Source of the DNA: an uncultured Pirellula sp.
GTDB lineage: Bacteria > Planctomycetota > Planctomycetia > Pirellulales > Pirellulaceae
Direction: 5' to 3'
DNA length: 64,000 bases
Assembly (NCBI GenBank): GCA_903858115.1
Contig: CAIOHR010000242.1
Coordinates: forward strand, 62,001-126,000
Shown: piece by piece, positions 8,655 through 16,300 of the stretch
Numbering within the stretch: the stretch's first letter is position 1
Layout: the number at the start of each line of letters is the position of its first letter
Translations under genes and position numbers: made by a program
The notes under the pieces: generated by a model
What the model saw: the letters and a program-made list of their open reading frames with translations, nothing else
Told to the model about the DNA's origin: nothing
Database searches by the model: none

Positions 8655-9967
8655 GAGACCAATTCTTTGACGAGTTCGCCACCTTGGTTGATCTGCACAG
8701 GTCGACCATCGTCCGTTTGCAACTCTTGCGATGGGTCCACACCTAACAGCGAGTAGATCGTGTAGGCCAAATCGCTCGGCGAGACGGGCCGTTCCGCAGG
8801 ACTTTCACCGATCGCGTCGCTCTTGCCGACGACGACACCGCCTCGCACACCACCACCGGCCAACGCAATACTAAATACACGAGGCCAATGGTCGCGCCCA
8901 CCACGCGTATTGATTTTGGGAGTTCGACCAAACTCTCCCATCGCTATCACCAACGTCTCATCGAGCATCCCTCGCTCGTCTAAATCTTCGACGAGGTTTG
9001 CAAATCCTTGATCAAACGTCGGGACCAATCCGACGCCAACTTTGGCACCTGCGAAGCCTTCCTTCAATCGCAAGACGAGCGATTCGTGTGTGTCCCAACC
9101 GTTGTAATCGACTGTCACGAACGGAACGCCATTCTCCACGAGCCTTCTCGCCATCAAACAACTTTGGCCGAAAGATCCTAACCCATACTTACCTCGGACG
9201 CTCTCTTTCTCCAGAGACAAGTCGAACGCTCGTTTTGTCTTTTCCGATGTTACCATGCGATACGCTTGTTCAAAGCGTGGGTCGGGATCGGCATTGTCCT
9301 CTTCGTGGCGGCGTTGAAATTTTTCTAATTGATCAACAAACGCGCGACGTCGATCCATCCGTTCAGAATCTACTCCCGGATAAAAATCTAAATCCTTGAC
9401 ACGAAAGTTTGCTTTGGATGGATCACCACCGATCGAGAATGGATCGAATGCTGTCCCCAAAAATCCAGCGCCCGCAGGACCTCGTATACTCGGGATGGCT
9501 ATGTAGGGAGGCAGTACACTCTGCCCGCCTCGCACTTTGCTCAGAACTGATCCATAACTGGGGTAATCAATGACTGGACTCGGTTTGTAACCCGAGAGCA
9601 TGTACTGATTCGCTATCCCATGTTCACCGAGGGGAGAAGTCATTGAACGAATAATCGCAATCTTGTCGGTCACCTTGGCCGTTCGCGTTAGTAACTCCGA
9701 AAGGTAGGTTCCTGGAACATTCGTCGCAATTGGTTGAAACGGACCGCGAACTTCCGCGGGGGCGTCCGGCTTTACATCAAAGGTTTCTAAATGACTCGGT
9801 CCACCATCCAACCAAAGTAGGATACAAGACTTGGCTTTGTTCCGACCATCGGTCGATCCGAAAGTGGATGAGCGGCCGAAAAGTGAAAGGCCGAATGCGC
9901 TTACGATTCCCAATCGGAGAGCATCGCGTCGAGCCATACCGTCGCATCGTTTGTTTATGAATTGCAT
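8651..9967 (-). CDS. DUF1501 domain protein (sulfatase-like fold, Tat-type signal)
   Basis: About 438 residues from the ATG at 9967; a GTG at 9985 and an ATG at 9937 are alternatives. The N-terminus carries RRDALRLGIVSAFGLSLFG, a twin-arginine-like export signal. The mature part has hallmark DUF1501 segments: SCILLWLDGGPSHLETFD, GHPGxx-type substitutions later, NGWDTHESL, VIAMGEFGRTPKIN and GRDHWPRVFS. The family is related to the alkaline phosphatase/sulfatase fold and is greatly expanded in planctomycetes, nearly always beside DUF1549/DUF1553 genes. No substrate is established. It lies 28 bp after the DUF1549 gene and overlaps the WD40 gene by 4 bp, so it is the middle gene of a three-gene operon. 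Confidence 0.88.
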   Translation of the reverse strand: MQFINKRCDGMARRDALRLGIVSAFGLSLFGRSSTFGSTDGRNKAKSCILLWLDGGPSHLETFDVKPDAPAEVRGPFQPIATNVPGTYLSELLTRTAKVTDKIAIIRSMTSPLGEHGIANQYMLSGYKPSPVIDYPSYGSVLSKVRGGQSVLPPYIAIPSIRGPAGAGFLGTAFDPFSIGGDPSKANFRVKDLDFYPGVDSERMDRRRAFVDQLEKFQRRHEEDNADPDPRFEQAYRMVTSEKTKRAFDLSLEKESVRGKYGLGSFGQSCLMARRLVENGVPFVTVDYNGWDTHESLVLRLKEGFAGAKVGVGLVPTFDQGFANLVEDLDERGMLDETLVIAMGEFGRTPKINTRGGRDHWPRVFSIALAGGGVRGGVVVGKSDAIGESPAERPVSPSDLAYTIYSLLGVDPSQELQTDDGRPVQINQGGELVKELVS

Positions 9968-9995
9968 ACATTTACCATTCTTCACTAATCATTCT

Positions 9996-12104
9996 TCAGT
10001 GATTAGACGCGAACTCGCTACAGTGGAGCAGGCTCCATAGGAAATCCTCGAATCCTTGTCTCTTCGTTCCATCGCTCAACTCACTTAATTGTCTTATCCA
10101 ATAATCGCGTTCGACATAGGTGGGTTTTCGGCTCAAGGCTCGCCAATAGAAATCCTCGAAGATATCGGCATCCTTCGCTTTCGATTGGATCCATTGTTCA
10201 AGTGCTCCTTTGGAGGAAGTAACTTTACGATTGATAAGTTCCCCATTGAGTTGATGCAACTTGGCTGGCAACGCACTGGATGCGGTGACACCTTCGCACG
10301 ATGCTCGTCGCGAGCATCTGCCTAAGAGATCGAGCGGCTCCGAAGGAATGGTTGGATCGAACAATTGGATCGCTCGCGTCCCATGAGCTTCATCACCATA
10401 GTTGTCCGCAACGCCGGTGACATCGAATAGGGCATCAACATACACTTCGGGTTCGAGAGGTCTTTGCAGAGCGTGTGAGTAAAATCGATCATCGGCTTGA
10501 TTTCTTGTGTTGGGTACGCTGGTTCGTCCATAGGCCTGACTCGTTGCAATCCTGCGAAGAGCATGTCTCAGACTGTATTTTTGTTCAACGAAATCTAAAG
10601 CGAATCGATCCAATAGTTCCGGATGTGTGGCTGGATTCGTGTCTCGGATGTCGTCGGCTGGCTCAATCAACCCGCGACCAAACATACCTCTCCAAAGTCG
10701 ATTGACAAATGCTTTGGCGAAATATGGATTGTCGGGAGAGACTAGCCAATCCGTAAACGCTCGCCGCGAATCCACTTCGTTGCCCAAATTCCGAACTCCT
10801 GGGATTCTAGGTATCGCAGGTTCTCCGGTGCGAACGTTGGTGACGTCCCCACGAGCTGCAATCTTAATGATCTGCCCCCGTTCGATGCGAGCGAAGATTG
10901 CTGCCAAGCCATGATAGTCCTCTTGGGTCCAGCGATCGAGCGGGTGGTTATGGCAGTTCGCACACTGAAGCCGCGTTCCCATAAAAACTTGACTGACAAA
11001 TTCAGCATGAGAACGCGCATCGCTCGATGCACGCGAAAAATTTGCGGCTCCTATTTGATGCGTATCTCCTTCTGCCAATAGTAAAGTTCTGGCCATTGCA
11101 TCGATGGGCGTACCGTCTCGCAATTGCTGTCGAATCCATCGATGATAAGTGATTGAACCTACCTTGTCGCTCGGCTGGGGGAAGACACGAAGCAACATCG
11201 AGAATCGATATGTCCAATAATCGACAAATGCTTCGCTTTGCAATAACCGATCGATGAGTAACTCGCGCTTATCCGTTGAACCGTCCGACACAAAACCCTC
11301 TGCTTCAACTCGACTCGGCAATCGCCCGACGATGTCCAAATGCACCCTTCGGATCCATGTCGAATCGTCAGCTTCAGGCGAGACTGGCAAACGCAATCTT
11401 TGGAGAGTGTTGTTGATGTGCTCGTCAATAAAGTTCGCAGATGGTTCTGCGGAAAGGTCAATCTCATCCTCCGTCATTGGAACAGAGATACGCAGTGGAA
11501 TCACGCGATCCAGGTAGCGAGCGATGATCGTGTGTTGCCCGCGACGATGAACGGTAGCGACCGAACGGGACAAGTCGATGCTTGTGGCAAATGAATCGCT
11601 CGGCGTGATGACAGTCCAACGCGTCACATCTCGATGCGTATCATCGTTGAAGTGAGCTACGACTCTCAGAGGCGATTCCTCGCCAACCGACGTCAATAGA
11701 ACGTCGCGAGGCTCGGCATCGATCGACACGAGTTGACGCAATTGTGAACGCTTGGCTCCTTGTCGAATCCAATGGGTGAGGATCTTCGCCCCCTCCGGAT
11801 CGAGAGCATCGCCACCCTCGTGATCCAAATCCATGGTCGGCTTGCGCAGGATAAGGCTCTTTGCTGGTTGACTCTGATGAATCCTCCGGCCTTCGTATTG
11901 CTGCACGATAGCAGCGTAGTCTGCCGCAGCATCCCCGCCAAGCAAGGAAAGTTGCAATCCACCACGTCCCGCAGCCGCTCCATGACAGGCGCCCGAGTTG
12001 CATCCCGATCGAGTCAGGATGGGGATAACTTCCGTATCGAAATCGATCTCCGGTTCACTCCATGCGAATGCGATTGCGAACAATATTGCAAAAACGCCCA
12101 TCAT
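9996..12104 (-). CDS. DUF1549/DUF1553 protein with cytochrome-like Cys/His motifs
   Basis: 702 residues. A short signal segment (MMGVFAILFAIAFAW) is followed by a PSCyt1-like N-terminus with C35, C40 and H41 in GCNSGACHG. This is a CX4CH variant rather than the usual CxxCH. A Big2-like region comes next, then DUF1549 with WIRRVHLDIVGRLPS, then CANCHNHPLDRWTQEDYH, which does carry a regular CxxCH. The C-terminal third is DUF1553 (NPYFAKAFVNRLWRGMFGRGL, RALSRKPTYVERDYW). These proteins are planctomycete signatures, believed to be secreted and possibly heme-binding; their activity is unknown. It is the first gene of the operon that continues into DUF1501 and WD40. Confidence 0.9.
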   Translation of the reverse strand: MMGVFAILFAIAFAWSEPEIDFDTEVIPILTRSGCNSGACHGAAAGRGGLQLSLLGGDAAADYAAIVQQYEGRRIHQSQPAKSLILRKPTMDLDHEGGDALDPEGAKILTHWIRQGAKRSQLRQLVSIDAEPRDVLLTSVGEESPLRVVAHFNDDTHRDVTRWTVITPSDSFATSIDLSRSVATVHRRGQHTIIARYLDRVIPLRISVPMTEDEIDLSAEPSANFIDEHINNTLQRLRLPVSPEADDSTWIRRVHLDIVGRLPSRVEAEGFVSDGSTDKRELLIDRLLQSEAFVDYWTYRFSMLLRVFPQPSDKVGSITYHRWIRQQLRDGTPIDAMARTLLLAEGDTHQIGAANFSRASSDARSHAEFVSQVFMGTRLQCANCHNHPLDRWTQEDYHGLAAIFARIERGQIIKIAARGDVTNVRTGEPAIPRIPGVRNLGNEVDSRRAFTDWLVSPDNPYFAKAFVNRLWRGMFGRGLIEPADDIRDTNPATHPELLDRFALDFVEQKYSLRHALRRIATSQAYGRTSVPNTRNQADDRFYSHALQRPLEPEVYVDALFDVTGVADNYGDEAHGTRAIQLFDPTIPSEPLDLLGRCSRRASCEGVTASSALPAKLHQLNGELINRKVTSSKGALEQWIQSKAKDADIFEDFYWRALSRKPTYVERDYWIRQLSELSDGTKRQGFEDFLWSLLHCSEFASNH

Positions 12105-12192
12105 ACGTTAACGATTCCGTGGTCTTTCAGCGATAAACTACATTCTACAATTGCCTTATTATACCCTAACGATAGGATCGAAGTGGCGATCG

Positions 12193-12684
12193 CTAGAGGA
12201 ACAGCTTTTTGACAAATGGTTTTGTTCGCAATAGGTGAAAACATAGTCTGCTTATGTAACCGATTTCCGCCCCCTTCCTAGCAATTCCGCTCCCGTATTC
12301 TGAGTCAACGACACTGTCATCAACGACATTGTCGAAGTCCATGACTTCGATTGTTTTCTCCGTCTTCTGCGTGTCCGTCGTCTGCTCGTCCAGGTTTGAA
12401 TCGATCGCCTCTGGTAATCTATCGAGCATAGGCTCGCACACCATTGGTAGAGAACTCCCATCCCTTGCTTGAACGGCTCCCCCATGCAAACGATCTAACG
12501 GACTGACAATGGGTGAGTCAGGTTTTGCCAACACGTGGGTATAGATCATTGTCGTTTCTAGATCCGTGTGTCCCAACAGTTCTTGAATCAAGCGAATGTC
12601 CGTAACGTCCTGGAGCAAATGAGTTGCAAACGAATGTCCAAAGGTGTGCGAAGTAACTCGCTTCGTAAAGCCGCTCAGAAGCAA
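12193..12684 (-). pseudogene. Integron-type tyrosine recombinase, C-terminal remnant
   Basis: Only the C-terminal catalytic end of a tyrosine recombinase is present. [16 protein letters not shown] matches the [12 protein letters not shown] box and [17 protein letters not shown] contains the catalytic Tyr. The following SPLDRL is what integron integrases usually end with. The box-II HxxR motif reads HTFG, so the second catalytic Arg is Gly. There is no N-terminal domain, the first codon is TTG and an in-frame TGA lies 21 bases upstream of it. After SPLDRL about 100 unrelated residues follow, so the end is also out of register with the family. I read it as a dead fragment of an integrase, not a working gene. 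Confidence 0.7.
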
Positions 12685-12880
12685 ATAGGTTGAGGAAGTC
12701 GTTCAAGAAATCAACAACCCACACATGGGGGTGCTTAAGCGTCCATCGGGGGGGCTCGTTCAACATGGACGTTCCCTCTATCTATTGCTCCGTTGATCGC
12801 GACTCAAGCCACGATTGCCCATGGAGTGCGTTGGCATTACTGATTGGTTGGCACTCCAATTGCCTAGCTAACGCACCCGT

Positions 12881-12910
12881 GGCAAGGATGCTGGGGGCAA
12901 GGATGCTGGG
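12881..12910. repeat. Two perfect tandem copies of a 15-bp unit
   Basis: GGCAAGGATGCTGGG occurs at 12881-12895 and immediately again at 12896-12910 without a mismatch. It lies in non-coding DNA next to the decayed integrase. It could be a slippage duplication or part of a decayed element. Confidence 0.85.
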
Positions 12911-12980
12911 GACACAGCTATTTGTTGTCACCCACCCTACTACTTTGACTTTTTCGGCTTTGTCTTCGCTTCGCAAAAAC

Positions 12981-13014
12981 GGAACCAGTCACTACCAGGC
13001 ACCTACCTGGTTCC
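12981..13014. repeat. REP-like imperfect hairpin
   Basis: GGAACCAG at 12981-12988 is mirrored by CTGGTTCC at 13007-13014. The loop contains further partly complementary CCAGG/CCTGG tracts, so more than one foldback is possible. There is no T-run next to it, so I do not call it a terminator. It resembles the small palindromes scattered by REP-associated transposases; whether it recurs elsewhere in the genome cannot be seen from here. Confidence 0.5.
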
Positions 13015-13040
13015 AAAGCCGAGGAAGACTACGATTCAAC

Positions 13041-13553
13041 TCACTTGCCAGCGTGAAAGACCAAGTGTGGGAGTTCGGGCAAGATGAGCTTCTCCATAGC
13101 AAGCCGCACGCCGGCGGTGGAACCGGGCATTGTTAATACAATCTTTTGGCCAACTCGCCCGCCACTTGCTCGACTAAGCATGGATGCTGCTCCGATGTCG
13201 TGATACGAGAGCATACGAAACAATTCGCCATAGCCCGGAATCGTGCCATCGTACATTGACTCGACAGCATCGACCGTGCAGTCACGAGCGGCGAGCCCTG
13301 TACCGCCGGTGATCAACACGGCGTCGCATCGGTCAACGTCGAGCATGGCTTTCACTTTAGATCGAATAGGCTCTTCATCATCCGTTACGATCGCGCGTTC
13401 CACAATGGAAAAGCCTCGTGCTAAACACAAGTCCTGAATCAGTTTCCCACCTAAATCTGTTTCTAGTGTGCGCGAATCGCTCACCGTCAAAATGGAAACA
13501 GATACTGAGTCGTTGGCTTCTTTGCGATGTTGTTGCGTGGATTCCGATGGCAT
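13041..13553 (-). CDS. moaB: Molybdenum cofactor biosynthesis protein MoaB/MogA family
   Basis: 170 residues of the MoaB/MogA molybdopterin-binding fold. These enzymes adenylylate molybdopterin before molybdenum insertion. The start of the domain is VSVSILTVSDSRT, the nucleotide/pterin loop is ITGGTGLAARD (GGTG at 83-86), SRASGG lies at 127-132 and MPGSTAG at 142-148 closes the site. The length (about 165) and the DSRT start favour MoaB over MogA, though the split is not absolute. It follows kup by 34 bp on the same strand. Other Moco genes (moaE, moaA) are 20 kb away in this window. Confidence 0.88.
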   Translation of the reverse strand: MPSESTQQHRKEANDSVSVSILTVSDSRTLETDLGGKLIQDLCLARGFSIVERAIVTDDEEPIRSKVKAMLDVDRCDAVLITGGTGLAARDCTVDAVESMYDGTIPGYGELFRMLSYHDIGAASMLSRASGGRVGQKIVLTMPGSTAGVRLAMEKLILPELPHLVFHAGK

Positions 13554-13587
13554 CGATCTGAGTTGGACTTTCTAATATCGAGGATTC

Positions 13588-15831
13588 TTACGAGTTTGTC
13601 GCTTCGCTGACTTCCAGCTCGGGCAACCGAATCCTCACACCATTTTTGCCAAAGACGATAGGAATCAACTCTTTGGAAATCCCAGCGTCATAGGTAAGTC
13701 CGTAGTATTTGTGAGCGGGTGCGGACAGTCGTAGCACCCAGCGCAACAATTCGACACGGAGTGCTTGCAGCCATGGCAAGCCGGGCTGACTGATGATCTC
13801 CTCTTCGCCCACTTCGATAATCCAACGTTCCGCGGCGATGTTGATTTTTCCCCTGCGGCTCAGGTCCTTGAGTGCTCCTCGGATATCCGTTTGTTCCATG
13901 TAGCCGTACGTTACGTTCACAGCGTAGATATCGTTTCCAAGTTTGATGACTTCGTAGCGATTGGCGTCATCATAGGTTGCATTGGAGATCTGGTTGATAT
14001 GGAATAGGGTAACATGCGAGGGGAGCACCCCAAATTTCTTCAGGAAAACACGAAGCGTAACAGGTGTGTAATCGTTCAATGTACGAATTGGCTGAGAGCA
14101 AAGAAAGACTGCCGCGCGATCGCTTTCCACGAGCCGTCGACGGCCTTGGATCAGTGTTCGGGCCAAGGGCAAGTTTTCTTCAATGGCGATTTGAATCTCG
14201 TCGACTTTATCGCGGAGTGCAACAAGCCAATCGATCTTCTTTCCTTCTCGAAAGCCGAAGTCGTAAAAAGCTTTGGCCATTTGCTTGCGTCCCCATTGCC
14301 AGATGAGCATGATGAGAACCAGGACCGCGGCGATCGTGATCGGAAAGTAGCCTCCGCTCGCTATCTTTGTGAGATTGCTACAAAAGAAGAGCATGTCGAT
14401 GAGGAAAATTGGGAAGCACACCGCGATAACTAACCATAGTTTCCATTTCCAACGGTAGAACGCGACATAGCCAAACATGATCGTCGTGATTCCCATCGTG
14501 GCTGTGACCGCGATTCCATAAGCCGATGCGAGATTGCTGGCGGTCTGAAATGTCAGCGTCGCGATCACACATCCCACGAACAGCGCCCAATTGACCGATG
14601 GGATGTAAACTTGCCCCTCGGCTTCGTGGCTCGTATAGCGAACGAGCTGACGTGGGGCGAAGCCCAACGCGATCGCTTGTTTGACAATGGAGAACATCCC
14701 AGTGATGAGCGCCTGCGAGGCGATAAAGGCCGCGCAAGCCGCAACGATGAGGTCAAACGCGTCAAAGGCTTGATTGACTGTTTCGAGGCCTTCAAAATGG
14801 GGCGTGAGCGCGAAGTAAGTATTGCACCGCGGCGGCACACCCTTTTCCAGAATGTATCCCACTTGACCGGCATAATTGATAAGAAGACAGGGCAACACGA
14901 TCGAGTACCACGCCAGCATCACAGGGCGTCTGCCGGAGTTTGCAGGATCGACGCTCATTCCTTCTGAGCAATGTTTTCCTGTTTGTTTCATGAAGTGACC
15001 GATGTCAGCGTACTTGGCTTCGCCTCCTGTGATAGCCAAAACAACGACACCAAAAATAGCGAACATCCCGAGTGTTGGGTAGCTCATGGCAAAGTCAAAC
15101 GCGTAGTAAGGATTAACTGCCTTGAAGACTTCGGGGTTCCTGAAAATCCATGGCAATCCCTTCAAAGCGATCCATGGAAACCAAATGAGAAGCATGAACC
15201 AGCCGAAGAGTCCGCCGACTTTGCTGGTTCCTCGCCATTGCGGTTTGAACAAGATAAAAAGACTGATGATTGTTGCAGGAACAGCCCATTCAGCTAACGG
15301 TTCGTAGGCACCGAGCATACTCACAGCAGGAGTGATGATGCCGTCGGCAGCAAGCATACCTGCGGCAGTGACGACTAAAAACCCGAGAACACCAATGCCG
15401 ACGATCTTACCCGTGTACCCTTGAAGTAGCCCCCAAAGAGCAAAGTCTCCACCCTCGCCCCGGTTGTCCGCCCGCATGATTAACAAATCGTACTTGACGG
15501 TTAAAAAAATCAACGCCCAAAAGACGAGGCTCAAACAACCGAGGGCCTCATTGGGAGATACAAGATTAGGGCCGCCCGTGGCGATCATTCCTGCAACTTG
15601 TTCGGCAGGTAAGCTGTGGTTATTCAGCTTGATCGTTTCTCGAGTCAACTCCATGACGCAGTAAAGAACCGATGTACCGATGTCACCATAAACGGTCCCG
15701 GCAGCTTCTCGAATTCGGGTGAAGAGCCCCGACCCATGACTATTTGATTTGATCTCGACAGGTGTAGAAGTACCTTCAGGTTGGTCATTTTCAGACGAAC
15801 CGTCCTGTTCGTCATTGGTCGAAGAATTCAC
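13588..15831 (-). CDS. kup: KUP/HAK/KT family potassium uptake transporter
   Basis: 747 residues with about 12 hydrophobic segments in the first 480 and a soluble C-terminal domain. It is an inner-membrane K+ symporter. The family signature GDIGTSVLY is at about 49-57, and GGEAKYADIGHF and YADIGHFMKQTGK are also conserved. The start is a GTG at 15831 preceded by GGAAA. It is about 100 residues longer than E. coli Kup (622), partly through an acidic N-terminal tail of about 40 residues (NSSTNDEQDGSSENDQPEG) and partly in the cytosolic C-terminus. moaB follows in the same direction. Confidence 0.9.
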   Translation of the reverse strand: MNSSTNDEQDGSSENDQPEGTSTPVEIKSNSHGSGLFTRIREAAGTVYGDIGTSVLYCVMELTRETIKLNNHSLPAEQVAGMIATGGPNLVSPNEALGCLSLVFWALIFLTVKYDLLIMRADNRGEGGDFALWGLLQGYTGKIVGIGVLGFLVVTAAGMLAADGIITPAVSMLGAYEPLAEWAVPATIISLFILFKPQWRGTSKVGGLFGWFMLLIWFPWIALKGLPWIFRNPEVFKAVNPYYAFDFAMSYPTLGMFAIFGVVVLAITGGEAKYADIGHFMKQTGKHCSEGMSVDPANSGRRPVMLAWYSIVLPCLLINYAGQVGYILEKGVPPRCNTYFALTPHFEGLETVNQAFDAFDLIVAACAAFIASQALITGMFSIVKQAIALGFAPRQLVRYTSHEAEGQVYIPSVNWALFVGCVIATLTFQTASNLASAYGIAVTATMGITTIMFGYVAFYRWKWKLWLVIAVCFPIFLIDMLFFCSNLTKIASGGYFPITIAAVLVLIMLIWQWGRKQMAKAFYDFGFREGKKIDWLVALRDKVDEIQIAIEENLPLARTLIQGRRRLVESDRAAVFLCSQPIRTLNDYTPVTLRVFLKKFGVLPSHVTLFHINQISNATYDDANRYEVIKLGNDIYAVNVTYGYMEQTDIRGALKDLSRRGKINIAAERWIIEVGEEEIISQPGLPWLQALRVELLRWVLRLSAPAHKYYGLTYDAGISKELIPIVFGKNGVRIRLPELEVSEATNS

Positions 15832-16300
15832 AGCTTATTTCCAAGTGTTATGAAAATCACGACGAGGCGCACGCTGCTCCTGTTGTGAGCGGCTACCATC
15901 ATTTCAGCCGTGAAAACAATTGCAATGGGTGGTAGAGGAATCCTAAGAATTTGTTCGCTAAACTGAGATCCCAGAAAATCGCGGCTCGGACGGTTGAATT
16001 AAGATAAAATTCATTATTGGGGGGTTGCAATTTTGGATGCAACGGTAAACTACTCACATCAAACACATCGCACGTGCGAATCGCGAACGATGATGGATGA
16101 AACAAAAACAAACTTCCCCACTCAGCTCAAGATTGGATTTCGGGCGTGACCAATCTAGGTTGAGTGGGGTTTTTTTATTTTCAGTTCGATTTTTGAGTCA
16201 TTGATTTTCTATCAAGGATTTGACAAGCAAAGTAGACTGAAAGCCGCTTAGATTGGAACAGCCGTTGGTTGGGTGAACACGATCCTCGTGTAGACTATGC
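15832..16300. other. Long intergenic region between divergent kup and the glnE-like gene
   Basis: A 469-bp stretch between two divergently transcribed genes, with no convincing protein gene. It must contain both promoters; I see no good -35/-10 pair that I would place. Its main feature is the strong terminator-like hairpin at 16116-16176, which is unexpected here. Confidence 0.5.
16116..16176 (+). terminator. Strong intrinsic terminator hairpin with T-tract
   Basis: CCCCACTCA (16116-16124) pairs with TGAGTGGGG (16161-16169) and is followed directly by seven T. Inside the loop AGATTGG and CCAATCT pair as well, giving a long nested stem. On the plus strand no annotated gene reads into it, because kup points away. 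It therefore ends either an unannotated small transcript or the 5' leader of the gene that begins 125 bp downstream (attenuation). The opposite side is also T-rich (TTTGTTTTTGTTT on the minus strand), so it could act both ways. Confidence 0.75.

Larger units (their letters stand above)
12685..13040. other. Intergenic stretch beside the integrase remnant
   Basis: A 356-bp stretch with no convincing gene. It holds a perfect 15-bp tandem duplication and an imperfect hairpin, listed separately. Short reading frames in it do not resemble known proteins. I looked for integron attC core sites (RYYYAAC/GTTRRRY pairs) and saw none I would defend. Confidence 0.5.

Noticed and set aside
12685-13040. Possible integron attC sites near the integrase remnant
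   Set aside because: No paired RYYYAAC and GTTRRRY core sites at a suitable distance.
15899-16111. A 70-codon frame on the minus strand in the kup/glnE-like gap
   Set aside because: No family resemblance and no ribosome site; better explained as part of the leader or a small RNA region.
15832-16176. A c-di-AMP (ydaO-type) riboswitch upstream of kup
   Set aside because: Such riboswitches control potassium transporters elsewhere, but I cannot find the conserved core in the minus-strand leader.
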